Part shown: in pieces, positions 24,332 to 32,803 of the stretch | Layout of the letters: every line of letters starts with the position of its first letter | Position numbering within the stretch: the first letter of the stretch is position 1 | DNA from: Candidatus Gastranaerophilales bacterium | GTDB lineage: Bacteria; Cyanobacteriota; Vampirovibrionia; Gastranaerophilales; Gastranaerophilaceae | Direction of reading: 5' to 3' | Length of the DNA: 64,000 nt | Assembly (NCBI GenBank): GCA_928722015.1 | Contig: CAKMWI010000008.1 | Span: forward strand, 186,001 to 250,000 | The notes under the pieces: model-generated | Told to the model about the DNA's origin: nothing | The model's database searches: none | The model's input: only the letters and a program-made list of their open reading frames with translations | Translations under genes and position numbers: made by a program

Positions 24332-24877
24332 ATGAATATATCTATAATTTCTACAAACTTTAACAGACCTTTATATAACTTTAATAATAAGAATATTTCG
24401 CATCATTCAGCTATTGTTCCTTCATTTGGTTCAAATTATGATGTAAAAAATGATATTGATCATTTGCGTCATGAAAAAGATGAAATCGAACATGAGTTAA
24501 GTGAGAATGCTTCGGCAAGAAACAATTTGGAATCTAAAATATCTGATGTTAAATCTGATATTGCAAATGAAAATTCTATTATTAATTCAACAAAATCTGC
24601 TATTGATGATAAGTCCGAAAAGCTTGAATATACTGAAAATTTGGAAGAGCAAGCAAGAGATAAAATTCGAGAAGAAAATGCTGATTTATCAAAATTCTTG
24701 AGTTCTGAAGATTCTATAAAAAATGATAGAAATAGTTTGGAACAAAAACTTGCAGCTTCAGAAAGTAAACTATCAGATGATAAAAGTAAATTGGAAAGTT
24801 TACAATCAAGAATGCATCAATTGAATTCTCAATACCAAAATCTTTCTTCTAAAGAATCTCAATTAGATAAATATTAA
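24332..24877 (+). CDS. SFGS-leader coiled-coil protein
   Basis: A 181-residue protein. The start is at 24332, behind a GTGGAGG site; an in-frame ATG at 24302 lacks one. Residues 1-40 are Asn/Ile-rich with the motif PSFGSN at 30-35. The rest (about 45-181) is almost entirely heptad-repeat coiled coil rich in Glu, Lys, Ser and Asp. There is no signal peptide by the classical pattern. The function is unknown; it may be a long rod-like exported or scaffolding protein. It shares both leader motif and upstream 18-mer with the gene at 18098. Confidence 0.55.
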   Translation: MNISIISTNFNRPLYNFNNKNISHHSAIVPSFGSNYDVKNDIDHLRHEKDEIEHELSENASARNNLESKISDVKSDIANENSIINSTKSAIDDKSEKLEYTENLEEQARDKIREENADLSKFLSSEDSIKNDRNSLEQKLAASESKLSDDKSKLESLQSRMHQLNSQYQNLSSKESQLDKY

Positions 24878-24916
24878 TTATTTTTATGTACAATATTAAT
24901 ATTTTTATAAATAAAA

Positions 24917-24944
24917 AAAGAGCCCGAATTTCTTCGGACTCTTT
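24917..24944. terminator. bidirectional terminator
   Basis: AAAGAGCCCGAA (24917-24928) pairs with TTCGGACTCTTT (24933-24944) with one mismatch, flanked by A-rich and T-rich runs. It serves the converging coiled-coil gene and nifJ. Confidence 0.75.
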
Positions 24945-24966
24945 CTTTTTGTTGATTATTTAATGA

Positions 24967-27900
24967 TTATTTCATTAATTCGCCAACAGCTTTGTAAACA
25001 TTCATACGTTTAGCAGCATCAATTTCAGCTTGTTGATATAAGCTTTCTGCATGTTCAGGATTAGTCTTCATAAGTGATTTATAACGACCTTCTGATCTGA
25101 TGAAGTCTTGATAACTTCCTTTTGGTTCTTTTGCATCCCAAGTGAACGGTTGTTCAGGGTTAGCAGGATTATATCTGTATAATGGGAAATATCCTGCTTC
25201 TACTGCACGTTTTTGTTCAGTTTGAGTTTTACTCATATCAATACCGTGCGCAATACAAGGAGCATAAGCAAAGATGATAGATGGTCCATCATAAGCTTCA
25301 GCTTCTTGGAATGCTTTAAGAGTTTGTGCTCTATCAGCACCCAATGCAACTGATGCAACATAAACATAACCATAAGACATACTCATCAAGCCCATGTTTT
25401 TCTTGTATGTTTGTTTTCCTCCTGTAGCAAATTTTGCTACTGCACCGGTAGGAGTTGATTTAGAAGCTTGACCGCCAGTGTTTGAGTAAACTTCTGTATC
25501 AAGAACAAGAATATTAACATTTTTGTTTTGAGCAAGTACGTGGTCAATACCACCGTATCCGATATCGTTAGCCCAACCGTCTCCACCTATAATCCAAACA
25601 GATTTATCAGTGAAGTAGTCTTCAAGTTCTTTTACTTTAGCTAAGTCTGGACAATCACATTGTGCTGCGTACTTGTTAATGATTTCTTTTGCTTTATTTT
25701 GAGCAGCAACAGCTTCTTCTGTTTTTGAATTATCCCAGTGAGACATGGCTTCAGTTAGAGCTTCTTTCAAATCTGCAGGTGATTTTTCGTTTTCAAGAAC
25801 TTTTTCCACGTAAGTCTTTAATGTGCATCTGTTAGCATCAACTGCTAGTCTCATACCATAACCGAATTCAGCGTTATCTTCAAATAAAGAGTTAGCCCAA
25901 GCCGGTCCTCTTCCTTCTTTTGTTTTTGTATAAGGAATTGTTGGGAATGTACCTGAGTAAATAGAAGAACAACCAGTTGCGTTAGCAATAATTGCATTTT
26001 CTCCGAATAATTGAGATACCAATTTTACGTAAGGTGTTTCTCCACAACCAGCGCAAGCTCCTGAAAATTCGAATAAAGGTTTTCTAAGCATAGCGCCTTT
26101 TATAGTTTTAGTTGTATTTTTACCCATTACATTATCAGGTAATGCATCAAAGAATTTTTCATTTTCTAATTCGCAAGCTTCAACTTCTTTTTCAATGCTT
26201 GACCAAGTCAAAGCTGCTTTTTCTGGATTCTTTGACATAGGACATTGATCTAAGCAAACACCGCAGCCGGTACAATCTTCGCAGTATACTTGAACTTTGA
26301 ATTTTTCGCCGTGATCATTTGGCTTAGCATCAACAGTATTAAATGAAGCAGGAGCATCTTTTAAGTCTTCCTGTTCCATTAATTTAGTTCTTATTGCAGC
26401 ATGTGGACAAGCTGAAGCACAAATTCCGCATTGAATACAGAATTCGCTATTCCAGTGAGGAACTCTAGGTGCGATACCACGTTTTTCCAAACAAGCAGTT
26501 CCTGTTGGAATAACACCGTCAACAGACATAGCAGATACAGGAATATCATCACCTTTTTGTCTCATTGATGGTTCAATGATTTTCTTAGCAAATTCATCTG
26601 CGTTATCCGGAATAAGTTTAACATCATCAACGCAACCAACGCCATCTAATGATGTCGGAATAGGTACTTCTTCACAAGCATCAACAGCTGCATCAATCAA
26701 AGCTAGGTTCATATTAACAACATCATCGCCTTTTTTCTTAAAGGTTTTCTTTGTCATTTCTTTCATTCCTTCTAAAGCTTGTTCGAAAGGAATGATTCCT
26801 GAAACTTTAAAGTATGCAACCATCATAACTGTATTAGCACCTTTACCGCGTAATCCAGGTTGTTGTTTGATAAGTTTTTCAGCATCTACGTTGTAGAATT
26901 TAATTTTCTTATCGATAATTGTTTTTTGTAAATCTCTTGTAAGGTGAGCAAATGCTTCATCTTTAGAGTAAGGTGAATTTAACAAGAATGTTCCACCTTC
27001 TTTGATACCTTTTAATAAATCATATCTTCCAATATATGCATGAGCTGAGCAAGATACGAAATCAGGTGCTGTAATTAAATAAGTTGATTTTATCGGTTGA
27101 TCACCAAATCTTAAGTGAGAAACAGTTACACCGAATGATTTTTTAGAGTCATAAGCAAAATATGCTTGTGCATCTTTGTTTGTGTATTGGCCGATAATTT
27201 TAATTGAGTTTTTGTTAGCACCAACTGTACCATCAGAGCCCAATCCCCAGAACATACAATTTGTTGTACCAGCAGGTTCTGTAACGATGTGTTCTTCAAC
27301 TTTTAATGATTTGTGAGTAACATCGTCTTCAATACCAACAGTGAAACCATGGAAACCATTGTTTTCAGCATGTTTGTATACAGCAAGGACCATAGATGGT
27401 GTAAATTCTTTTGAAGATAGACCATAGCGTCCGCCTATTACTCTGATATCTTTATTATCTAGAGCTGCAACAACGTCTAAGTATAATGGTTCACCTATAG
27501 AACCAGGTTCTTTTGTTCTATCTAAAACAGTTATACGTTTAACTGATTTAGGAAGAGCTTCATTAAATCTTTTTACATCAAATGGTCTGTATAATCTAAC
27601 TTTAACTAAACCGTATTTAGTTCCGCGTTTAGCATTAAGGTATTCTATAGTTTCTTCTATAGTTTCACAACCAGAGCCTATTGCTACAATAACATCAGTT
27701 GCATCCGGAGCTCCAACATAATCGAATGGATGATATTGTCTGCCTGTAAGTTTTGCAACTTTATCCATATATTCTTGAACAATGTCTGGTACTGCGTCAT
27801 AGTATTTATTAACAGTTTCACGACCTTGGAAGTAAACATCAGTATTTTGAGCTCCGACTTTACAAATAGGAGCTTCCGGTCTCATTGCTCTTTGTCTGAA

Positions 27901-28506
27901 TTCTTCAATATATTTTGGTTCAACTAATTTAGCAATATCTTCGTATGCTATTTCTTCAATTTTGTGTACTTCATGAGAAGTTCTAAAACCATCAAAGAAT
28001 TGAAGGAATGGAACTTTTGCTTTGTATGTTGCTAGGTGAGCAACTAAAGCTAAATCCATTTCTTCTTGTACAGAGTTTGCAGCTAACATAGCAAAACCTG
28101 TGTTACGGCATCCCATAACGTCTGTGTGATCACCAAAAATAGCTAATGATTGAGCTGCTAATGCACGTGCTGCAACGTGGAATACTGTAGGTAACATTTC
28201 CCCTGCAATTTTATGCATAACAGGAATCATAAGTAATAAACCTTGGGAAGCTGTATATGTAGAAGTTAAAGAACCTGCAGCTAAAGCTCCGTGAACTGCA
28301 CCTGCGGCTCCAGCTTCAGATTGCATTTCTGCAACTTTTACTTCTTTGCCCCAAATGTTTTTTTTGTGTTGAGATGCCCATTCATCAATCCATTCACCCA
28401 TTGTAGATGAAGGAGTAATAGGATAAATTGCTGAAACTTCGCTCATAGCATACGCAATATGCGCAGCAGCGTAGTTACCATCAACTGTTATTGTTTTTCC
28501 TGGCAT
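24967..28506 (-). CDS. nifJ: pyruvate:ferredoxin (flavodoxin) oxidoreductase
   Basis: Oxidises pyruvate to acetyl-CoA and CO2 with reduction of ferredoxin, the key step of anaerobic sugar fermentation. The 1179 residues form the single-chain homodimeric type. The N-terminal pyruvate-binding domain includes ITPSSTMGEW near 31-40, followed by the transketolase-C and gamma domains. Two [4Fe-4S] sites are CIQCGICASACP (about 689) and CTGCGVCLDQCP (about 742). The TPP domain has GACAGCGETPYVKL (about 810, which also begins the third cluster site) and GGDGWANDIGYGG (about 970). AAGGAGGG precedes the ATG. It is monocistronic, and its cluster needs are met by NifUS. Confidence 0.97.
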   Translation of the reverse strand: MPGKTITVDGNYAAAHIAYAMSEVSAIYPITPSSTMGEWIDEWASQHKKNIWGKEVKVAEMQSEAGAAGAVHGALAAGSLTSTYTASQGLLLMIPVMHKIAGEMLPTVFHVAARALAAQSLAIFGDHTDVMGCRNTGFAMLAANSVQEEMDLALVAHLATYKAKVPFLQFFDGFRTSHEVHKIEEIAYEDIAKLVEPKYIEEFRQRAMRPEAPICKVGAQNTDVYFQGRETVNKYYDAVPDIVQEYMDKVAKLTGRQYHPFDYVGAPDATDVIVAIGSGCETIEETIEYLNAKRGTKYGLVKVRLYRPFDVKRFNEALPKSVKRITVLDRTKEPGSIGEPLYLDVVAALDNKDIRVIGGRYGLSSKEFTPSMVLAVYKHAENNGFHGFTVGIEDDVTHKSLKVEEHIVTEPAGTTNCMFWGLGSDGTVGANKNSIKIIGQYTNKDAQAYFAYDSKKSFGVTVSHLRFGDQPIKSTYLITAPDFVSCSAHAYIGRYDLLKGIKEGGTFLLNSPYSKDEAFAHLTRDLQKTIIDKKIKFYNVDAEKLIKQQPGLRGKGANTVMMVAYFKVSGIIPFEQALEGMKEMTKKTFKKKGDDVVNMNLALIDAAVDACEEVPIPTSLDGVGCVDDVKLIPDNADEFAKKIIEPSMRQKGDDIPVSAMSVDGVIPTGTACLEKRGIAPRVPHWNSEFCIQCGICASACPHAAIRTKLMEQEDLKDAPASFNTVDAKPNDHGEKFKVQVYCEDCTGCGVCLDQCPMSKNPEKAALTWSSIEKEVEACELENEKFFDALPDNVMGKNTTKTIKGAMLRKPLFEFSGACAGCGETPYVKLVSQLFGENAIIANATGCSSIYSGTFPTIPYTKTKEGRGPAWANSLFEDNAEFGYGMRLAVDANRCTLKTYVEKVLENEKSPADLKEALTEAMSHWDNSKTEEAVAAQNKAKEIINKYAAQCDCPDLAKVKELEDYFTDKSVWIIGGDGWANDIGYGGIDHVLAQNKNVNILVLDTEVYSNTGGQASKSTPTGAVAKFATGGKQTYKKNMGLMSMSYGYVYVASVALGADRAQTLKAFQEAEAYDGPSIIFAYAPCIAHGIDMSKTQTEQKRAVEAGYFPLYRYNPANPEQPFTWDAKEPKGSYQDFIRSEGRYKSLMKTNPEHAESLYQQAEIDAAKRMNVYKAVGELMK

Positions 28507-28705
28507 AATTAATAAACCCTCCTTATTTATATGCGCTTTTTTCTAAGTAACTGTACCATTACATGATAATACAAACATATATTTTGACAAAATTTAGGAC
28601 TTGTAAATTTATGTTAAGATTGTTTCTTTTTCTGCTATTAAGATAGTAATATTTTATTTGTTTGTTTTTATATAATTTTGTAATTAGTTTTTCGAAAGGT
28701 TTTTT

Positions 28706-29896
28706 ATGAATATTCAATCTATTACCCCTTCTTATTTTGTTAATAATAGTAATATATACAATCAGCATGTGAATGCTAATAATCATATAATGCCGAAGTA
28801 TTCAAACAGGTTAAGTTCGGATACTGTATCATTTAGTGGTTCAATGTCAAAAGTATCGGATTTTTTAGAGGCTCAAATCGGTGCTGATACTCCAAGACTT
28901 AGCCGTATTGCAACAACATATTTGGATGTTTTGGAATCTGTTGCCTTTAGGTTGAAAGATTTAGGGTTTAGTTTTGATAGAACTTATTGTGAATTGAGTC
29001 CTGTTAAATCTCCAAAATCCTACACAAGTAAAGTTGTTCGTTCCGGAAATTTTAAAGTACCAGATACGATACGTGCTACTTTGTATTGTAATAATCCGTA
29101 CGATTTATCTCTGTTAAATGATGCTTTGCTCCCTGAAATGAAAAAGCGTGGATATGTCTTGGCTGATACTGAAATGAGCATAACCGATTTAGTTAAACGC
29201 GGGTATGTTCCATCTGAAACAGAGATGAAAAATCCATCAGCAGAAAAAATTGTACCTGATTTGGACATAAGATTAGAAGATGTATCCGATCAAGTTTTAA
29301 AGCTCGATCCTGGTTTGAGATATAGTATAAGTAAGCCGCAAAAGTCCGGGTATGAAGATATTCAGATGCGTTTTGTCAGAGATTTTGATAGAAAGAAAAA
29401 TCCTGTACAGCACGAATTGATTATTCTTTTTGGACCTCATACAGCAGTTGCAAAACATGAAGAATCTGAAAACGTATATAACTACCTTAGAAAATTGGAT
29501 GAATTACGTGTGGATTTGAAAGATAAGACTGTAGGTTCTCATTCTTATAGAGCTAGCAGATATATTGATTTAATCAGACAAATGTTTAGAGGTAAGGTGT
29601 CTGAAAAGTTATTTTTAAATGCAAAGAATAAAGATTTGTACGAAATGTCGGAAGAAGTCCCAATATCATTTTCAGAAACTGATATTGCTGTTTTTGAAAA
29701 TTATTTTTCAGGTCTGCGAGACAGGGTAAACTCAGTGTATAGTGAGGCTAAAAGAGGTGCTACTGTTAGTGATTCTGCCAGAAAACAATTGGCTAAAGAT
29801 TTACGTTATGATAGAACTGTTCTTACTAAAATTCATGATGGTTTAAGAGCTACAATTGATCATTATAATTATAAGCATGATTTGAAAAATGGTTAG
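28706..29896 (+). CDS. RelA/SpoT-like nucleotidyltransferase-domain protein with SFSG leader
   Basis: A 396-residue protein with an Asn-rich N-terminus and VSFSGS at 41-46. Residues ~65-265 resemble the (p)ppGpp-synthetase fold: VKSPKSYTSKVVR (100-112, like the VK-SPxSxxxK donor motif), VPDTIRATLYC (118-128, Asp120 at the metal position), SGYEDIQMRF (214-223, Tyr216 at the guanine-stacking position), QHELIILFG (235-243, Glu237 at the EIQ-R glutamate) and H245/H251-E. An insert of about 50 residues lies between Asp120 and Tyr216. No HD hydrolase, TGS or ACT domain is present. It could be a small alarmone synthetase, a toxic nucleotidyl/pyrophosphotransferase, or an exported effector. Confidence 0.5.
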   Translation: MNIQSITPSYFVNNSNIYNQHVNANNHIMPKYSNRLSSDTVSFSGSMSKVSDFLEAQIGADTPRLSRIATTYLDVLESVAFRLKDLGFSFDRTYCELSPVKSPKSYTSKVVRSGNFKVPDTIRATLYCNNPYDLSLLNDALLPEMKKRGYVLADTEMSITDLVKRGYVPSETEMKNPSAEKIVPDLDIRLEDVSDQVLKLDPGLRYSISKPQKSGYEDIQMRFVRDFDRKKNPVQHELIILFGPHTAVAKHEESENVYNYLRKLDELRVDLKDKTVGSHSYRASRYIDLIRQMFRGKVSEKLFLNAKNKDLYEMSEEVPISFSETDIAVFENYFSGLRDRVNSVYSEAKRGATVSDSARKQLAKDLRYDRTVLTKIHDGLRATIDHYNYKHDLKNG

Positions 29897-31245
29897 ACTT
29901 TTATTATCGCAACATTTTCTACATGATAAGTATGACAAAACATATCAAAAGGTTGTATGGATTCAACTCTGCAACCTTTTATTTCTGTTAAATATTTCAA
30001 ATCTCGTGCAAGAGTTGCAGGGTTACAACTTACATATATGATGTGTCCTTTTGTTAGTCGTAATACTTCATTTAGTGATTCTTGGGTACAGCCTTTTCTC
30101 GGTGGATCTATTATTGAAATATCAAATATTCGTTTTTCTTTCTTAAAAAATTCTGCAGCATCCGAGTTATGTATTTCTACATTTTTTATCTTGTTAATTT
30201 TTAAAGTTTCTTTAGCATTTTCGGTTGATTCTGAATTTTCTTCAACTGTTACAACATGCTGTGCTTCATTACAGACACAAATCCCAAATGTCGAAATTCC
30301 TGCATAGGCATCTAAAATTAATGGTTTTGTATAAGTCTTTTTTATAAAATCTTTTACATATTGAAATATATTTTCTGCACTTTCCGGATTGATTTGGAAA
30401 AAAGTATTTGCTCCAATTTTAAATGTTTTATCTAAAAGTTTTTCTTCTATATAATTTTGTCCATAAAGGCATTCTGTTTTTTTACCAAGTATCACATTTG
30501 TTCTTTTTGGATTGTAATTGATACAAATTCCTGCTATATCTTCAAATTCGTTAAAGATACATTTTGCAAAATTATTTAATTTATCAAATGTTTTTGTTGC
30601 GTTGACAACCAGTACAACAAGAATTTTCCCATTTAGTTTTGAGCATCTTAATACAACGTGTCGTAAGTCGCCACTGTGTTTTTTTTCATTAAAACCGGAT
30701 ATTTTAAAATCAAGAGCCTTTGTTCTAATGAATTCAATAATTTTGTCGCATATTTCTGGTTGTATAGGACAGTATTTTATATTTACGATTTCGTGGGTTG
30801 CAGGTTTGTAATAGCCCGCAAGAATTCTTTTAGAGTTTTTTGTTTGAGATATCGGATACTGTATTTTATGTCTGTAATTTTTATTTTGGGGACTTGGTAT
30901 GGTGTTTTTTATTTCTATGTTAATCCCTGCAATTGTTTTTATTGTTTCTTCAACTATTTGTTTTTTGATTTCAAGTTGGTATGTATAGTCTATGAATTGC
31001 AGCTGGCATGCTCCACATACTTTTTGTAGCGGACAGAAAGGTTTTATTCTATGTTGGGATGCTTCGATAATTTCTAAAATTTGTGCATTTGCAAAGTTTT
31101 TATTAACTTTTGTAATCTTTATTTTTACCTTGTCTCCCGGACAAGAGTTTTCCACAAATACTACAAATCCATCAATTTTAGTTAGTCCATAACCTAGATT
31201 GGTTATTTTTTCAATTTCAGTTGTGTATACCTCATTAATTTTCAT
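29893..31245 (-). CDS. rlmD: 23S rRNA (uracil-C5)-methyltransferase, RlmD/RumA family
   Basis: Uses SAM to methylate a uracil C5 in 23S rRNA. The N-terminal TRAM domain (about 1-58) binds RNA. Fe-S cysteines Cys71, Cys77 and Cys80 fit C-x5-C-x2-C, with a fourth in the YCPIQPEIC region. FQINPESAENIF leads the SAM domain, then LDAYAGISTFGI, IDPPRKGC, and the catalytic cysteine in YVSCNPATLARDL. I chose the ATG at 31245, where the TRAM domain starts; a longer start at 31284 is possible. Its stop overlaps the converging RelA/SpoT-like stop by four bases. Confidence 0.9.
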   Translation of the reverse strand: MKINEVYTTEIEKITNLGYGLTKIDGFVVFVENSCPGDKVKIKITKVNKNFANAQILEIIEASQHRIKPFCPLQKVCGACQLQFIDYTYQLEIKKQIVEETIKTIAGINIEIKNTIPSPQNKNYRHKIQYPISQTKNSKRILAGYYKPATHEIVNIKYCPIQPEICDKIIEFIRTKALDFKISGFNEKKHSGDLRHVVLRCSKLNGKILVVLVVNATKTFDKLNNFAKCIFNEFEDIAGICINYNPKRTNVILGKKTECLYGQNYIEEKLLDKTFKIGANTFFQINPESAENIFQYVKDFIKKTYTKPLILDAYAGISTFGICVCNEAQHVVTVEENSESTENAKETLKINKIKNVEIHNSDAAEFFKKEKRIFDISIIDPPRKGCTQESLNEVLRLTKGHIIYVSCNPATLARDLKYLTEIKGCRVESIQPFDMFCHTYHVENVAIIKV

Positions 31246-31336
31246 ATTTTGATTATACCTTAAATATTCTTTATAATTTAACATCTTTAAAAAGTTATGA
31301 TATTATATCTCTATTAAGATGGAAGGAGAGTATTTT

Positions 31337-32200
31337 ATGAAAAAAGTTATCATTTCTCTGCTTTTATTTGTACCATTACTAACTGGTTGTACAAATATTG
31401 ATACTCAGGTTACAATAAATAACGATAAATCTGCTTCTGTGGTTTCATCATTAACTTATCAGGGGGACTTGTCTGATAAAATAGATCCTATCGCTTTGAC
31501 TATTATGAAAAATTATAAATCTTTTGTAGATCCTCTGTATAATGTTGAAACTGCTTATGGTGCTAAATTGTCAACAATTACTGTTTCAAAGAATGTAAAA
31601 AAAGTTGATTATGAAGATTTAAATCTTTCTTCACTTGGCTTTAACACTAATTTACCTAGTGGAAAATATATTGAAGTTAAGAAGAATCCATTGATGGCAT
31701 CTTACAATGTTGATGTTAGTTATGATTTAACTAACCAACTTGCCAGAATTCAGAAAGCGGAAAAGCCTATCTTAAAATTGCAAGCTGGTGGATTGACCCC
31801 TGAATATTATCAAAAATATGGCGATATTGCCGAAATAGAAGGTGATAGTGCTGTTCAAAGAGATGATTTTATAGATAATTTGGATGATGCGACAAAAGAA
31901 TTTGTTCAAAAAAATGTTGAAGAATCTGACGAAACTACTGAGACTCCAAATATTAAAGATTTATCGGCTTCTTTTAGTATAAAACTTCCATCTCCGGCTT
32001 CTTATAATAATGCGGATTCTTCTGAGGGAAATGTTTATACCTGGAAATTAAAAAATGATGCGCCGACAGTTATAAAGTTACAGTATATAAAATATAATGG
32101 ATTTGCTATTACTTTTTTGATATTAGTAGGTATTTCTATTATTGTTTTTATTGCAAGAAAAATTGTTAAGCACGATGCTCAAAGAAGAGTCGGTAATTAG
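31337..32200 (+). CDS. lipoprotein with C-terminal membrane helix (LppM-like)
   Basis: A 287-residue protein. The start at 31337 follows a GGAGAG site and gives a lipoprotein signal ending in LLTGC (Cys18 lipidated); an in-frame ATG at 31319 does not. The mature part begins with TQVTINNDKSASV, a pattern of the LppM/DUF3153 group, and is beta-rich. A single helix lies at about 258-277 (AITFLILVGISIIVFIA) followed by a basic tail. The gene is thus tethered at both ends. Its precise role is unknown. It is ended by a good terminator. Confidence 0.7.
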   Translation: MKKVIISLLLFVPLLTGCTNIDTQVTINNDKSASVVSSLTYQGDLSDKIDPIALTIMKNYKSFVDPLYNVETAYGAKLSTITVSKNVKKVDYEDLNLSSLGFNTNLPSGKYIEVKKNPLMASYNVDVSYDLTNQLARIQKAEKPILKLQAGGLTPEYYQKYGDIAEIEGDSAVQRDDFIDNLDDATKEFVQKNVEESDETTETPNIKDLSASFSIKLPSPASYNNADSSEGNVYTWKLKNDAPTVIKLQYIKYNGFAITFLILVGISIIVFIARKIVKHDAQRRVGN

Positions 32201-32220
32201 TTTTAATCGTAACTTTTATG

Positions 32221-32251
32221 AAAAAATCACAGATAATTTCTGTGATTTTTT
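32221..32251 (+). terminator. rho-independent terminator
   Basis: A 13-bp stem AAAAAATCACAGA (32221-32233) / TCTGTGATTTTTT (32239-32251) with a five-base loop, 21 bases after the lipoprotein stop. Confidence 0.85.
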
Positions 32252-32323
32252 CATTTTATTATACGATTTATAATGCATCTATAAAGTTTATACTATAAAA
32301 GTATTGTTTATGTTGGAGGTGTA

Positions 32324-32731
32324 ATGAATAAAATAGTTAAATTTTTATTATTGGGGCTTTGTTTATTTTATGGTGTTGAAGCTTTTTCTTCCGGAACGTG
32401 TCCAACACCACAAGAACTTCGCAGTAAGAATGAATATTTCCAGCAAAAAGCTATGGCAGGTTTATCCTCTCAATCATCTAATCCTGATGATGCTATAAGA
32501 CTTCTTGAAGAGCAGACATCATATATTAATGGTGTTTTCCCAGGTTGCGTTCAGTACTTTAAATCAACAAAAAATCCTGATTGCAGTAAATTGACGACAC
32601 TTGCTACAGGTTATATGTTGCTTGATAAGGAAAAGCAACCGGCAGCTAAAGCTCAGGCTTTGGATGCTGCAGCGCCTTTTTCGAAGCAGTGCTCTGCTGA
32701 ATTTCAGGCTCTTCAATTTTTAATAAAGTAA
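32324..32731 (+). CDS. small secreted cysteine-containing protein
   Basis: A 135-residue protein with a signal peptide (1-23, ending YGVEAFSSG) and a helical mature domain with four cysteines (in GTCPTP, PGCVQY, PDCSKL, KQCSAE), probably two disulfides in the periplasm. The spacing resembles a small helical-repeat (TPR/Sel1-like) fold. A strong TTGGAGGTG site precedes the ATG. It is monocistronic between two terminators. The function is unknown. Confidence 0.6.
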   Translation: MNKIVKFLLLGLCLFYGVEAFSSGTCPTPQELRSKNEYFQQKAMAGLSSQSSNPDDAIRLLEEQTSYINGVFPGCVQYFKSTKNPDCSKLTTLATGYMLLDKEKQPAAKAQALDAAAPFSKQCSAEFQALQFLIK

Positions 32732-32746
32732 GACTATATTGTTTAT

Positions 32747-32785
32747 AAAAAGTCCCTGTTCTATTATGTTAAACAGGGACTTTTT
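32747..32785. terminator. bidirectional terminator
   Basis: A 14-bp stem AAAAAGTCCCTGTT (32747-32760) / AACAGGGACTTTTT (32772-32785). It ends the secreted-protein gene and the converging adhesin gene. Confidence 0.85.
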
Positions 32786-32803
32786 ATTTCTTTATTTACT
32801 TTA

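Noticed and set aside
28559..28786. Minus-strand 75-codon frame upstream of the RelA/SpoT-like gene
   Set aside because: It overlaps the start of a well-supported plus-strand gene, has no ribosome site and is AT-rich leader sequence.
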